From Reyranella sp. (GTDB taxonomy: Bacteria; Pseudomonadota; Alphaproteobacteria; Reyranellales; Reyranellaceae): a DNA stretch of 59,582 nucleotides. A model generated the notes under the pieces. It ran no database searches. It saw nothing but the letters and a program-made list of their open reading frames with translations, and was not told where the DNA came from. A program made the translations under genes and the position numbers. Shown here one piece after another: positions 51,689-59,582 of the stretch; positions within the stretch are counted from its first letter, which is position 1; each line of letters starts with the position of its first letter. The stretch lies in the NCBI GenBank assembly GCA_019750135.1, contig JAIEOV010000027.1:1-59582 (forward strand). Reading direction: 5' to 3'.

Positions 51689-52747
51689 ATGAGCAGCCTC
51701 GAGATCAGCGCGCTGTGCAAGCGCTACGGCCCGGCTGTGGCGCTCGACGGCGTCAGCCTGACGGCCGGGCAGGGCGAGCTCGTGAGCCTGCTCGGCCCGT
51801 CGGGCTGCGGCAAGACGACGGCGCTGCGCTGCATCGCGGGCTTCATCGATCCCGATGATGGCGACATCCGCGCCAACGGCGTCAGCATCCTCACGACGCC
51901 GTCCAGCAAGCGCGACTTCGGCGTCGTCTTCCAGAACTACGCCCTGTTTCCCCACCTCAACGTGGCTGAGAACGTGGGCTACGGCCTGCTCTTCCGCAAA
52001 GGCAGCAAGGCCGAGCGCGAGCGCCGTGTGCGGCAGGTGCTCGAGCAGGTGCAGCTTGTCGGCCTCGAGCACCGCCTGCCGCGCGAGCTGTCGGGCGGCC
52101 AGCAGCAACGCGTGGCGTTGGCCCGTGCGCTGGTCATCCAGCCGAGGCTCCTGCTGCTCGACGAGCCGCTGGCCAATCTCGACGCTCGCCTGCGCGACGA
52201 CGTGCGCTGGCTGATCCGCGACGTGCAGCAGGCCAGCCGCACCACGGCGTTCTATGTCACCCACGACCAAGCCGAGGCGATGGCGATCTCCGACAAGATC
52301 GCCGTCATGAAGAACGGCAAGGTCGCGCAGTTCGCCTCGCCGCGCGAGATCTACCAGCGACCGGCCGAGCGCTATGTCGCCTCCTTCACCGGCGAGGCGA
52401 ACTTCCTCGCCGCCCAGGTCGAGCGCACGCTGGGTGATGGCCTGTTCCGGGTGCGCGCCGGCGGCGCCACGCTCGACGTGAGGGGCAGGGGGCCGTTCGC
52501 TGGAAGCGCCGTCCTGCTGGCCCGGCCCGAGAGCCTCGCCATCGTGTCCGACGGTACGGGGCAGTTCGAAGGGCGTGTCGTCAAATCGGTGTTCCTGGGC
52601 GCCGTCCAGCATTGCGAGGTCGTGCTGGGCGACGGCGCCAGCGTGCGGCTGGGCATGCCGCCGGACCGTCCGCTGCCCGCCGACGGCTCGGTCTCCGTGC
52701 GGCTCGATGTCGACCGGGCCTGGCTGATGCCCGATGCCGTGTCGTGA
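51689..52747 (+). CDS. ABC transporter ATPase (PotA type)
   Basis: 352 residues: Walker A GPSGCGKTTALRCIAG, Q-loop VFQNYALFPHLNVAENV, signature LSGGQQQRVALARALV, Walker B LLLLDEPLANLD, H-loop VTHDQAEAM, then the C-terminal TOBE regulatory domain (GEANFLAAQVERTLGDG… LARPESLAIV… GRVVKSVFLGAVQHCEVVLGDG). Energises import of the ligand bound by the preceding protein. Stop overlaps the first permease start by one base. Confidence 0.95.
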   Translation: MSSLEISALCKRYGPAVALDGVSLTAGQGELVSLLGPSGCGKTTALRCIAGFIDPDDGDIRANGVSILTTPSSKRDFGVVFQNYALFPHLNVAENVGYGLLFRKGSKAERERRVRQVLEQVQLVGLEHRLPRELSGGQQQRVALARALVIQPRLLLLDEPLANLDARLRDDVRWLIRDVQQASRTTAFYVTHDQAEAMAISDKIAVMKNGKVAQFASPREIYQRPAERYVASFTGEANFLAAQVERTLGDGLFRVRAGGATLDVRGRGPFAGSAVLLARPESLAIVSDGTGQFEGRVVKSVFLGAVQHCEVVLGDGASVRLGMPPDRPLPADGSVSVRLDVDRAWLMPDAVS

Positions 52748-53598
52748 TGAGCCGTCTTCCTCGCCTGGCGCTCGGCCTTCCGGCCGTCCTGCTGCTGCTC
52801 GTCTTCCTCATCCTGCCTTACGCCGAGATGATCACGATGAGCTTCCGCACCTCGCAGCCGGGGACGATGCACGGCGCGGGCTTCACCGCCGATCACTATC
52901 GAAACGTGCTGTCGGGCGGGCTCTATCTCGAAGCGCTGGCGCGTAGCCTGCTGCTTGCGCTCTTCATCACGCTCGCCTGCCTCGTGGTCTCCTATCCGAT
53001 CGCCTGGCACCTTTCGCGCGCCCGCGGCCGCAAAGCCTTGCTGCTCTATGCCTGTGTGGCCTCGCCGCTGATGATCGGCGTGCTGATCCGCAACTTCGGC
53101 TGGATGATCATCGTCAACGTCGACGGCCCGCTCAACCGCGCACTCCTGTCGCTCGGGCTCATCGACCGGCCGCTGCGGCTCCTGTTCACCCAGGGCCTCG
53201 TCGCGCTGGCGCTGGTCCATGTCTTCACGCCGTTCATGGTGCTGCCGATCAACAATGCGTTGCGCAACATCAATCCGGCGGTCATCGAGGCGTCGCGCTC
53301 GCTGGGCGCCAGCCGCTTCGCCACCTTCTGGAAGGTGATCCTTCCGCTCAGCTTCCCCGGGATCCAGCCCGGCCTGATCCTGGTCTTCGTGCTGGCCACG
53401 GCGGCCTACGTCACGCCGGCCCTGCTGGGCGGCCAGATGGTGACCATGATGCCGACCCTGGTGGTGCAGACCCTGGTCGGCACGTTCGACTGGCCGCTCG
53501 GCGCGACGCTGGCCGTCGTCATGGCGACCGCCGCGCTGATCGCGGTCGTCGTCTTCTCGCTCGCGACCCACCGCCTCATGGAACGGGTGCGGGCATGA
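52747..53598 (+). CDS. ABC transporter permease 1 (PotB type)
   Basis: 283 residues with about six membrane helices, the first at residues 8–27 (LALGLPAVLLLLVFLILPYAEM). The cytoplasmic EAA loop is EASRSLGASRFATFWKVILPLSFPGI. PILxxNFGWMIIVN-like IRNFGWMIIVNVDGPLN and AYVTPALLGGQMVTMMPTLV match PotB-type permeases. Start at the ATG at 52747; the frame remains open upstream in the ATPase gene but that is an artefact. Confidence 0.93.
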   Translation: MSRLPRLALGLPAVLLLLVFLILPYAEMITMSFRTSQPGTMHGAGFTADHYRNVLSGGLYLEALARSLLLALFITLACLVVSYPIAWHLSRARGRKALLLYACVASPLMIGVLIRNFGWMIIVNVDGPLNRALLSLGLIDRPLRLLFTQGLVALALVHVFTPFMVLPINNALRNINPAVIEASRSLGASRFATFWKVILPLSFPGIQPGLILVFVLATAAYVTPALLGGQMVTMMPTLVVQTLVGTFDWPLGATLAVVMATAALIAVVVFSLATHRLMERVRA

Positions 53599-54398
53599 CC
53601 GCCGTGTCTCTGGGATCGCGGGCGTCGCGGCTTGCCGGCTCGTCGCTGATCGTGCTGCTTTACGCCTTCCTGCTGATCCCTCTGGTGGCCGTGGTCGCGG
53701 CCTCGTTGACGGCCGGCGAGTTCATGCGCCTGCCGCCCGAGGGCCTGTCGCTGCGCTGGTTCGCGCGCTTCTTTCAGCGCGGAGATCTCGTCGAGGCGCT
53801 GTTGATGTCGCTGCGCATCGCGCTGGTGACCACGCTGGTGACGAGCATCGTGGCGCTGATGGCGGCGTTGGCCAGCCAGTCGCTGTCGCGGCGGCTGGCG
53901 GTCTGGTTCCAGATCGGCATGACCTTGCCGCTCCTGATCCCGGAACTGCTGACGGCCATCGGGCTGCTGTTCTTCCTCTACAGGATCGGCCTCGGCAAGA
54001 CGGTCCTGGGGCTGCAGATCGGCCACATCGTGCTGGCCTTTCCCTATTGCTACGTCTCTGTCGCCGCGGCGCTGCGCCAGATCGATCCGGCCCTCGACGA
54101 TGCCTCGGGCAGCCTGGGCGCCTCGGGATGGCAGACCTTCCGGCGCGTCACCCTGCCGCTTGCCATGCCCGGCCTGGTGATGGGCGCGGTGTTCGCCTTC
54201 ATAACCTCGTTCGATCTCTACACCGTGTCGCTGCTGCTGAAGCCGATCGGCGGCAACACGCTGCCGCTCGCGCTGTTCGACTTCCTTACCTACGAGTTCA
54301 GCCCCACCGCCGCGGCGGCCGCGACCATGTCGGTCCTGCTCGCCTTCGCGGGCGTGGCGGTGGTCCAGAAACTCGTCGGCCTCCAACGGGCTTTCTGA
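53595..54398 (+). CDS. ABC transporter permease 2 (PotC type)
   Basis: 267 residues, about six membrane helices, with MRLPPEGLSLRWFARFF in the first periplasmic loop and the EAA loop DDASGSLGASGWQTFRRVTLPLAMPG. ATGA overlap with permease 1; the next gene begins one base after its stop, so the racemase-like gene is in the same operon. Confidence 0.93.
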   Translation: MTAVSLGSRASRLAGSSLIVLLYAFLLIPLVAVVAASLTAGEFMRLPPEGLSLRWFARFFQRGDLVEALLMSLRIALVTTLVTSIVALMAALASQSLSRRLAVWFQIGMTLPLLIPELLTAIGLLFFLYRIGLGKTVLGLQIGHIVLAFPYCYVSVAAALRQIDPALDDASGSLGASGWQTFRRVTLPLAMPGLVMGAVFAFITSFDLYTVSLLLKPIGGNTLPLALFDFLTYEFSPTAAAAATMSVLLAFAGVAVVQKLVGLQRAF

Positions 54399-54399
54399 A

Positions 54400-55101
54400 A
54401 TGACATCCAGGATCCTTTATCAATTGACCAGCCCCATGCATCGCACGCTGGGCCAGGCCGAGATCGACCGCCGGCGCGACGCCCTGTCGGCGCTCGTATC
54501 GCCGGGTATCACCGTGGCAGTCGAACCGTTGGAAGAGGGGCCGCCGGCCGTCGAATCCCTGGGCGACATTGCCGTCGTGGGCGCCGAGTTGGTGCGCGAG
54601 GTGCCGCGCTGGCGCGCGGGCAAATACGACGCCGTCGTGATCGGCTGCTTCAGCGATCCCGGGCTGGCGGCGCTGCGTGACCTGATCGACGTTCCGGTCG
54701 TCGGCCCGGGGACGAGCTCGGTGCATATCGCTGCCCAGTTCGGCGATCGCTTTGGCGTGCTGTCGAGCGAGCCCACGCCGAAGGGCCTGCATGCGCGCTT
54801 CCGCTCGCTGGGTGTCGGCGACCTGTTCGTCTCGGAGCGCATGGTCGGCTGTTCGGTTCTCGACCTGTCGCGCCGGCGCAACGAGGTGATGGGCGGCATC
54901 GTCGAGGCAGCGAAAGCCTGCGTCGCGGACGGCGCCGACGTGCTCGTCCTGGGCTGCCTCGGCATGGGCTTCCTGCCTGGGCTGACCGACCTGCTGCAGC
55001 ACGAAGCCCGCGTTCCCGTCATCAACCCCGTGGTCGCCGCACTCAAGACGGCCGAAGCCGCCATCAGCCTCGGGCTGCGATCGCCCGCTGCCTTTCACTA
55101 G
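54400..55101 (+). CDS. Asp/Glu/hydantoin racemase family protein
   Basis: 233 residues of the cofactor-independent racemase/maleate isomerase fold. The two catalytic Cys lie in AVVIGCFSDPGLAALR (about residue 80) and VLVLGCLGMGFLPGL (about 187). RILYQLTSPMHRTLGQAEI and VVGPGTSSVHIAAQFGDRFGVLS are family features. It may racemise an imported amino acid or hydantoin, or isomerise a dicarboxylate. It lies between the transport genes and an oxygenase and thus probably acts on the transported compound. Confidence 0.9.
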   Translation: MTSRILYQLTSPMHRTLGQAEIDRRRDALSALVSPGITVAVEPLEEGPPAVESLGDIAVVGAELVREVPRWRAGKYDAVVIGCFSDPGLAALRDLIDVPVVGPGTSSVHIAAQFGDRFGVLSSEPTPKGLHARFRSLGVGDLFVSERMVGCSVLDLSRRRNEVMGGIVEAAKACVADGADVLVLGCLGMGFLPGLTDLLQHEARVPVINPVVAALKTAEAAISLGLRSPAAFH

Positions 55102-55121
55102 GAGAACTGGAGGAAAGCATC

Positions 55122-56108
55122 ATGCAGTCTCTCGCCCCAAGCCTGCCCCCGGTCCGCGCCGACGCTCCCGAGGAGATTCCGGTCCTCGACCTCGCCGCCT
55201 ATCTCGCCGGCAAGCCCGGCGCGCTGCAGCAGCTCGGCGGCGAGCTGCGCCGCGCCTTCGAGCAGATCGGCTTCTACTTCATCGTCAACCACGGCGTGCC
55301 CCAGTCCCTCGTCGATGCCGCGTTTGCCGAAACCGCGCGCTTCCACGCCCAGCCGCTCGACGCCAAGCTCGCGGTCAAGATGGACGAGACCCTGGTCGGC
55401 TATCTGCCGGTGCGCGGCTCGACCACGCGGCACTCGCAGATCAACCGTGACAACAAGCCCAACGTCAACGAGGCCTTCTTCAGCCGCCGCGACGTGAACA
55501 AGTGGCCGGAGAACCTGCCCGGATTCCGCGACACCGTCGTCGCCTATCAGGCGGCGATGGAGAAGCTCGGCAAGTCGCTGTTGCCGATCTATGCCACGGC
55601 GCTCGACCTGCCGGCCGGCCATTTCGACGGCTTGTTCGCCAAGCCGAGCTACACGCTGCGCATGTCGCATTACCCGCAGCACGACGCGCCGGCCGACAAC
55701 GAATTCGGCCTGGCGCCGCACACCGACACCAGCTTCATGACCCTGCTGGCGCAGAACAAGATCCCGGGCCTGTCGATCCGCCTGCCGACGGGACGGTGGA
55801 TCGATGCGCCGGCGATCGACGGCGCCTTCCTGGTCAATGGCGGCGACCTGTTGCGCCGCTGGACCAACGACCGCTTCCTGGCGACGCCGCACCGCGTCGC
55901 CAATCGCTCCGGCAAGGAACGCTATGCCATCCCGTTCTTCTTCGACTGCGGCGCCGAGGTGAGCATGGAATGCCTGCCGACATGCCTGGAGGTCGGCCAG
56001 CCGCCACGCTACGAGCCGATCACTTACGCGGCCTACATGGAGTGGTACAGGAAGATGAACTTCGGCCAGGCGAAAGATCGCTCAGGCGTCAGTCTCTCCG
56101 CTTATTAG
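55122..56108 (+). CDS. Isopenicillin-N-synthase-like 2OG-Fe(II) oxygenase
   Basis: 328 residues. The N-terminal DIOX_N segment (IPVLDLAAYLAG… LRRAFEQIGFYFIVNHGVPQSLV) and the C-terminal jelly roll with the iron triad His-x-Asp in LAPHTDTSFMTLLAQ (about 200/202) and His in ATPHRVANRSGKERYAIPFFFD (about 256), plus the 2OG-binding Arg in RYAIPFF. Plant-like oxygenases of this type hydroxylate or desaturate small molecules. It starts 20 bp after the racemase-like gene (AGGAGAACTGGAGG). Confidence 0.92.
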   Translation: MQSLAPSLPPVRADAPEEIPVLDLAAYLAGKPGALQQLGGELRRAFEQIGFYFIVNHGVPQSLVDAAFAETARFHAQPLDAKLAVKMDETLVGYLPVRGSTTRHSQINRDNKPNVNEAFFSRRDVNKWPENLPGFRDTVVAYQAAMEKLGKSLLPIYATALDLPAGHFDGLFAKPSYTLRMSHYPQHDAPADNEFGLAPHTDTSFMTLLAQNKIPGLSIRLPTGRWIDAPAIDGAFLVNGGDLLRRWTNDRFLATPHRVANRSGKERYAIPFFFDCGAEVSMECLPTCLEVGQPPRYEPITYAAYMEWYRKMNFGQAKDRSGVSLSAY

Positions 56109-56227
56109 TCCGAGGTCACTCGCTTTTCTGCAGGGTCCATACCGGGCATGAGACACGGGAAAAGAAATCGCTTGATGCTCACCGCGCCAACGTGGTGCAG
56201 CCTTGGGCTGCAACACCCGGAGGAACC

Positions 56228-56605
56228 GTGAGCACTGGCGACATCACCCGCGTGCCCAACAAGAAGTTTCCCGCCAAGTCGTCGGTGGCGACCTATCGCC
56301 TGCCGGGCGGCGGCGGCTTTCTCTGGGCGGTGGCGACCTCGCCCGACCGCACGCAGGACATCCGCGCCCAGACGCTCGGCGCGTTGGGCGTCATCGACAC
56401 GTACCTGAAGGAGGCGGGCCTCGACCGCACCCGCATCGTCAAGGCCGAGATCGTGGTGACCGACCACGACAACAAGCCGGCGTTCGACGAGGCCTGGGCG
56501 ACCTGGATGCCGGCGGGCTACGGACCGGTACGGTCCTTCGTGCAGTCGGTGATGCCGGAAGGCGATCTGATCGAGATCATCATCACCGCCGCTCTGCCGG
56601 GTTAG
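56228..56605 (+). CDS. RidA family protein
   Basis: 125 residues, YjgF/RidA fold: FLWAVATSPDRTQDIRAQTLGALGVIDTYLKEAGLDRTRIVKAEIVVTDHDNKPAFDEAWATWM… GPVRSFVQSVMPEGDLIEIIITAA. RidA proteins hydrolyse reactive enamine/imine intermediates from PLP enzymes or amine oxidation; in this family a conserved Arg (here in GPVRSFVQ) supports deaminase activity. GTG at 56228 with GGAGGA upstream. The gap of about 120 bp after the oxygenase gene holds no terminator that I can see. Its stop interlocks with that of the convergent hydrolase. Confidence 0.88.
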   Translation: MSTGDITRVPNKKFPAKSSVATYRLPGGGGFLWAVATSPDRTQDIRAQTLGALGVIDTYLKEAGLDRTRIVKAEIVVTDHDNKPAFDEAWATWMPAGYGPVRSFVQSVMPEGDLIEIIITAALPG

Positions 56606-57486
56606 CGATAGCCGATCCGCCGAAAGAAGCGGTCGATCTCCGCGGCGGCCGCGTCGGGCGTCTCATAGTGGACGAAGTGGCCGGCATTCTCGGCGATGCC
56701 GGCTTCCACATTCTCGAAGTACTCCGGCACGACGTCGATCCAGTCGCTGCGCAGCACCGGATCGTGGCGTCCCCAGAAGACGCGTGTCGGCTGTACGATC
56801 TTCGGCGGCTTGGGCGCGGTGCCCGCCATCACGGCGAGTCGCCCGGCATTGTTCGAGACGTACCAGTTGAAGCCGCCCTGCAGGTTGCCGGGGCGCAGGA
56901 AGTTGTCGACCCAACGCTCCAGCACGCCGTCGAAGGCATCCTTGCGATGCGACCAGTGCCTCAGGAAGTGGCTGAAATAGGCGCGACAGGTGTCGCGCGA
57001 GGCGCCGACCAGCGCCGGCGCGAACGGCATCTGGTGGAAGGTCTGGTACCAGATCTCATTGACCTGCCGCGTGTCGCGAAAGCGCGCGCCGACGCCGTGC
57101 GTGGCGCAGTTGAAGAAGAACAGGCCGGCGACCCGTGACGGGTGATTGAGGGCCAGCCGCTGCATGGCGAAGGCGCCGACATCGTGGCCGACGATGCCCG
57201 CGCGCTCGACGCCGAGTGCGGCCATGACGGCCGCAAGGTCGTCGGCCAGCACGTCGGCCCCGGCCTGGTCTGTCCGTTCCGTCGTGGGATTGCCGCTCTC
57301 GCCAAAGCCGCGGAAGTCTGGCGCGATCAGCCGGTAGCGATCCGCCAATCGGCCGAACATCGGCTCCCAGGTCGCCCAGAATTCGGGCCAGCCGTGCAGA
57401 AGCAACAGCGACGGGCCGTTTCCGCACTGCGCGACATGGGTCCTGAAACCCCGGGTCTCGACGAAGGTGTGCTGGATCGCTGGCAT
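56602..57486 (-). CDS. Alpha/beta hydrolase, epoxide hydrolase/haloalkane dehalogenase type
   Basis: 294 residues. LLLLHGWPEFWATWEPMF, DFRGFGESGNP, and the Asp nucleophile in GHDVGAFAMQRLALNHP (about residue 105) rather than Ser are typical of epoxide hydrolases, fluoroacetate and haloalkane dehalogenases. The second acid GRHDPVL and the base in NAGHFVHYETPD are present, and RHWSHR lies in the cap. The Trp/Tyr pairs needed to separate dehalogenase from epoxide hydrolase cannot be judged by eye. Divergent from the enoyl-CoA hydratase. Confidence 0.91.
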   Translation of the reverse strand: MPAIQHTFVETRGFRTHVAQCGNGPSLLLLHGWPEFWATWEPMFGRLADRYRLIAPDFRGFGESGNPTTERTDQAGADVLADDLAAVMAALGVERAGIVGHDVGAFAMQRLALNHPSRVAGLFFFNCATHGVGARFRDTRQVNEIWYQTFHQMPFAPALVGASRDTCRAYFSHFLRHWSHRKDAFDGVLERWVDNFLRPGNLQGGFNWYVSNNAGRLAVMAGTAPKPPKIVQPTRVFWGRHDPVLRSDWIDVVPEYFENVEAGIAENAGHFVHYETPDAAAAEIDRFFRRIGYR

Positions 57487-57521
57487 GGTTAGACTCCTGG
57501 CCTGACCTGCGGGAGGAACCG

Positions 57522-58370
57522 ATGACTGGTCCCATTCAATATGACACGTCCCGACCCGGTATCGCGCGCATCATCCTCGACCGGGCGGACACGAGGAATG
57601 CGCAGGACACGGCGTTCCTCTACGCCTTGAACGATGCCTTCGACCGCGCCGCGCAGGACGACGCGGTGAAGGTGATCGTGCTGTCGGCCAACGGGCCCCA
57701 CTTCTCCTCGGGCCACGACCTGCGCGAGGTCGATGGCCACGGCAACATGCGCAAGCACGAGACGGTCGGCACGTGGTCGGGCTTCGGCAAGCCGGGCGCC
57801 GAGGCGCAGTATGCGCGCGAGCAGGAGATCTACGTCGGCTTCTGCGAGCGCTGGCGCAACATCCCCAAGCCGACGATGGCGCTGGTACAGGGCAAGGTGA
57901 TCGCGGGCGGTCTTATGCTGATCTGGCCGTGCGACCTGATCGTCGCGGCGGAGGATGCCGAGTTCCTCGACCACACGGTGGCGATGGGCGTCGGCGGGGC
58001 GGAGTTCTTCGCCCATCCCTGGGAACTCGGCGTGCGCAAGGCCAAGGAGTTCCTGTTCACCGCCGACTGGATCGGTGCCCAGGAGGCGCACAGGCTCGGC
58101 ATGGTGAACCACGTCGTGCCGCGCGCCGAACTGGAAGCGTTCGGCCTCGCCATGGCCGAACGCATCGCCCAGAAGCCGCTGTTTGCGCTCAAGCTCACCA
58201 AGCAGGCGATCAATGCCGCCCAGGACGCCCAAGGCCGCGTGAGCGCCATGCAGACCTCCTTTGCGCTCCATCACCTGGCCCATGCCCACAACATGCTGGC
58301 GCACGGCAAGCTCATAGACCCCACGGGCTTGATGCCGGCCATAAAGAAGCATCAAAAGGCCGCGGAATAG
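57522..58370 (+). CDS. Enoyl-CoA hydratase/isomerase family protein
   Basis: 282-residue crotonase: ARIILDRADTRNAQDTAFLYALNDAF, the oxyanion-hole strand VIVLSANGPHFSSGHDLREVDG, IPKPTMALVQGKVIAGGLMLIWPCDLIVAAEDAEFLDHTVAMGVGGAEFF, and KAKEFLFTADWIGAQEAHRLGMVNHVVPRAEL. The insert after GHDLREVDGHGNMRKHE is longer than in FadB-like proteins. Beta-oxidation or a related CoA-thioester reaction is likely; the exact reaction is open. ATG at 57522 after GGGAGGAACCG. Confidence 0.92.
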   Translation: MTGPIQYDTSRPGIARIILDRADTRNAQDTAFLYALNDAFDRAAQDDAVKVIVLSANGPHFSSGHDLREVDGHGNMRKHETVGTWSGFGKPGAEAQYAREQEIYVGFCERWRNIPKPTMALVQGKVIAGGLMLIWPCDLIVAAEDAEFLDHTVAMGVGGAEFFAHPWELGVRKAKEFLFTADWIGAQEAHRLGMVNHVVPRAELEAFGLAMAERIAQKPLFALKLTKQAINAAQDAQGRVSAMQTSFALHHLAHAHNMLAHGKLIDPTGLMPAIKKHQKAAE

Positions 58371-58413
58371 CGGTTTTGGCCCGGGACGGCGTTCCTGTAT
58401 GTTCCGCGCCACC

Positions 58414-59457
58414 ATGAAGCCCCAGAACATCGCCCCCAAGAGCATAGCAATCGTCGGCGCCACCGGCGCGGTTGGAGTAGAGATCCTCCGGGTCCTCGAA
58501 CGGCGGAACTTTCCGGTCGCTTCCCTCAAGCTGCTCGCCTCGGCCCGCTCGGTCGGCAAGACCCTCGAGTTCAAAGGCAAGCCGTACAAGGTCGAGGAAC
58601 TGAAAGCCGACGCGTTCAAGGGCTGCGACATCGCCTTCTTCTCGGCGGGCGCCACGCGTAGCCGCGAGTTCGTGCCGGCCGCCAAGGCGGCGGGCTGCGT
58701 CGTCGTCGACAACTCGTCGGCGTTCCGCATGGACCCCAACACGCCGCTGGTCGTGCCCGAGGTGAACGGCGGCGATCTGGCCAAGCACGACGGCGTGATC
58801 GCCAACCCGAACTGCACCGCTGCCATCCTGTCGGTCGCCGTGTGGCCGATCCATCAGGTCGCCGGCGTGAAGCGCATCATCGTGTCGACCTACCAGTCGG
58901 CTTCCGGCGCGGGCGCCGCTGCCATGCAGGAGCTCGAGGACCAGGCGCGCGATTTCTCGGCCGGCAAGGAGATCAAGCGCGAGGTGTTCCCGCACCAGAT
59001 CGCCTTCAACGTCTTCTCGCACAACACCAAGGTGGCCGAGAACGGCTACAACGAGGAGGAGAACAAGGTCGTCGAAGAGACGCGCAAGATGTTCCACGCG
59101 CCGGAGCTTCCGATCGCGCCGACCTGCATCCGCGTGCCGGTGTTGCGTGCGCACTCCGAGGCGATCACGCTCGAGCTCGAGAAGCCGCTGTCGCCGGAAC
59201 AGGCTCGCGAGATCCTGTCGAAGGCGCCGGGCGTGAAGGTGGTCGATGATGCCGCCGCCAACCATTTCCCGATGCCGCTCGAGGCCAGTGGTGACCTCGA
59301 CGTCCATGTCGGCCGCATCCGCCGCGACCTCTCCAACCCCAACGGCCTCATGCTGTGGGTGGCGGGCGACCAGCTGCTGAAGGGCGCCGCCTGGAACGCC
59401 GTTCAGATCGCCGAGGAACTGGCCAAGCTCTCGGCCAAGCCGATGGCGGCGGAGTAG
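58414..59457 (+). CDS. asd: Aspartate-semialdehyde dehydrogenase
   Basis: NADPH-dependent reduction of beta-aspartyl phosphate in the lysine, threonine, methionine and DAP pathway. 347 residues: SIAIVGATGAVGVEILRVLERRNFPV, FFSAGATRSREFVPAA, VDNSSAFRMDPNTPLVVPEVN, the catalytic Cys in IANPNCTAAILSVAVWP (about residue 134), STYQSASGAGAAAMQELE, and RVPVLRAHSEAITLE with the catalytic His. The ATG at 58414 (MKPQNIAPKS) is favoured over one five codons upstream, but neither has a clear ribosome site. Confidence 0.94.
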   Translation: MKPQNIAPKSIAIVGATGAVGVEILRVLERRNFPVASLKLLASARSVGKTLEFKGKPYKVEELKADAFKGCDIAFFSAGATRSREFVPAAKAAGCVVVDNSSAFRMDPNTPLVVPEVNGGDLAKHDGVIANPNCTAAILSVAVWPIHQVAGVKRIIVSTYQSASGAGAAAMQELEDQARDFSAGKEIKREVFPHQIAFNVFSHNTKVAENGYNEEENKVVEETRKMFHAPELPIAPTCIRVPVLRAHSEAITLELEKPLSPEQAREILSKAPGVKVVDDAAANHFPMPLEASGDLDVHVGRIRRDLSNPNGLMLWVAGDQLLKGAAWNAVQIAEELAKLSAKPMAAE

Positions 59458-59470
59458 TCTTTGCCGGGAG

Positions 59471-59492
59471 CGCGCCACTCCGTGGCGCGTCT
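59471..59492 (+). terminator. Probable asd terminator
   Basis: Eight-bp perfect stem CGCGCCAC (59471–59478) / GTGGCGCG (59482–59489), three-base loop, followed by TCTTCT. A related GCGCCAC…GGCGCG hairpin appears about 40 bp later (about 59525–59541); the last ~90 bases otherwise hold nothing recognisable. Confidence 0.6.
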
Positions 59493-59582
59493 TCTCATGG
59501 TCTTTCGGACCGCGCGCTTCCAGGTGCGCCACGATGGCGCGTATCACCAGTGGAGGAGGATTCCACCCGAAGAATAGTCGAT

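Overview
The window is high-GC DNA (clearly above 60% by eye) from an alphaproteobacterium. It carries housekeeping synteny typical of that class: zapA–6S RNA–5-FCL, yebC–ruvCAB–ybgC–tolQRAB–pal–cpoB–tilS–ftsH–folP–glmM, and a DUF6476/rluD/rpoH locus. The mix of core genes with many small catabolic and transport cassettes suggests a metabolically versatile, Reyranella-like member of Rhodospirillales/Hyphomicrobiales. That placement is inference only. I see no phage, no complete insertion sequence, no CRISPR array and no origin.

Left part (1–18.2 kb), core genome. The 5' part of transketolase lies on the minus strand. It is followed by a small coiled-coil protein, zapA, a promoter plus canonical 6S RNA, 5-formyl-THF cyclo-ligase and a YmdB-type phosphodiesterase. 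An intergenic block of about 300 bp then holds an unannotated small-RNA candidate (promoter, closing helix, terminator, second terminator). After that comes an almost uninterrupted, mostly start/stop-overlapping run from yebC through thiD: Holliday junction processing, the Tol-Pal envelope system, tRNA lysidine synthesis, the FtsH protease, folate, UDP-GlcNAc precursor and thiamin genes.

Middle part (18.2–31.3 kb), mosaic of small units. These are an alpha/beta hydrolase divergent from a cNMP-binding/thioredoxin-reductase fusion that lacks the CxxC pair; an aminotransferase divergent from an SDR plus an LDH2-type dehydrogenase; isochorismatase plus a polytopic membrane protein divergent from a methyltransferase plus an SGNH-like protein; tRNA-Glu(CTC); a class II aldolase; and PhyH plus DUF3828. 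Two related palindromes (18187–18238 and 24027–24107) look like one dispersed repeat family.

31.3–42 kb, a catabolic cassette on the minus strand. In order of transcription it encodes an OprB-like porin, an unrecognised exported protein, the FAD subunit and the fused 2Fe-2S/molybdopterin subunit of a xanthine-dehydrogenase-family hydroxylase, a two-domain ABM protein with a membrane tail, and a decayed exported nucleoside deaminase with three frame breaks. A winged-helix/TPR regulator is divergent and an AraC regulator follows it. Together they suggest uptake and hydroxylation of an N-heterocycle or purine-like compound, with the deamination step lost.

42–59.6 kb. A minus-strand run DUF6476–VOC–threonine aldolase–BisC-type molybdoenzyme–Tat multicopper oxidase sits back to back with rluD–rpoH. 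The rpoH promoter carries a near-perfect CIRCE (HrcA) operator over its expected start site. Next come a FadR-type GntR regulator divergent from a polyamine/opine-like ABC importer operon that also contains an Asp/Glu-racemase-like enzyme, a 2OG-Fe(II) oxygenase and a RidA protein. A 17-bp palindrome overlaps that operon's promoter. The window ends with an epoxide-hydrolase-like protein, an enoyl-CoA hydratase and aspartate-semialdehyde dehydrogenase.
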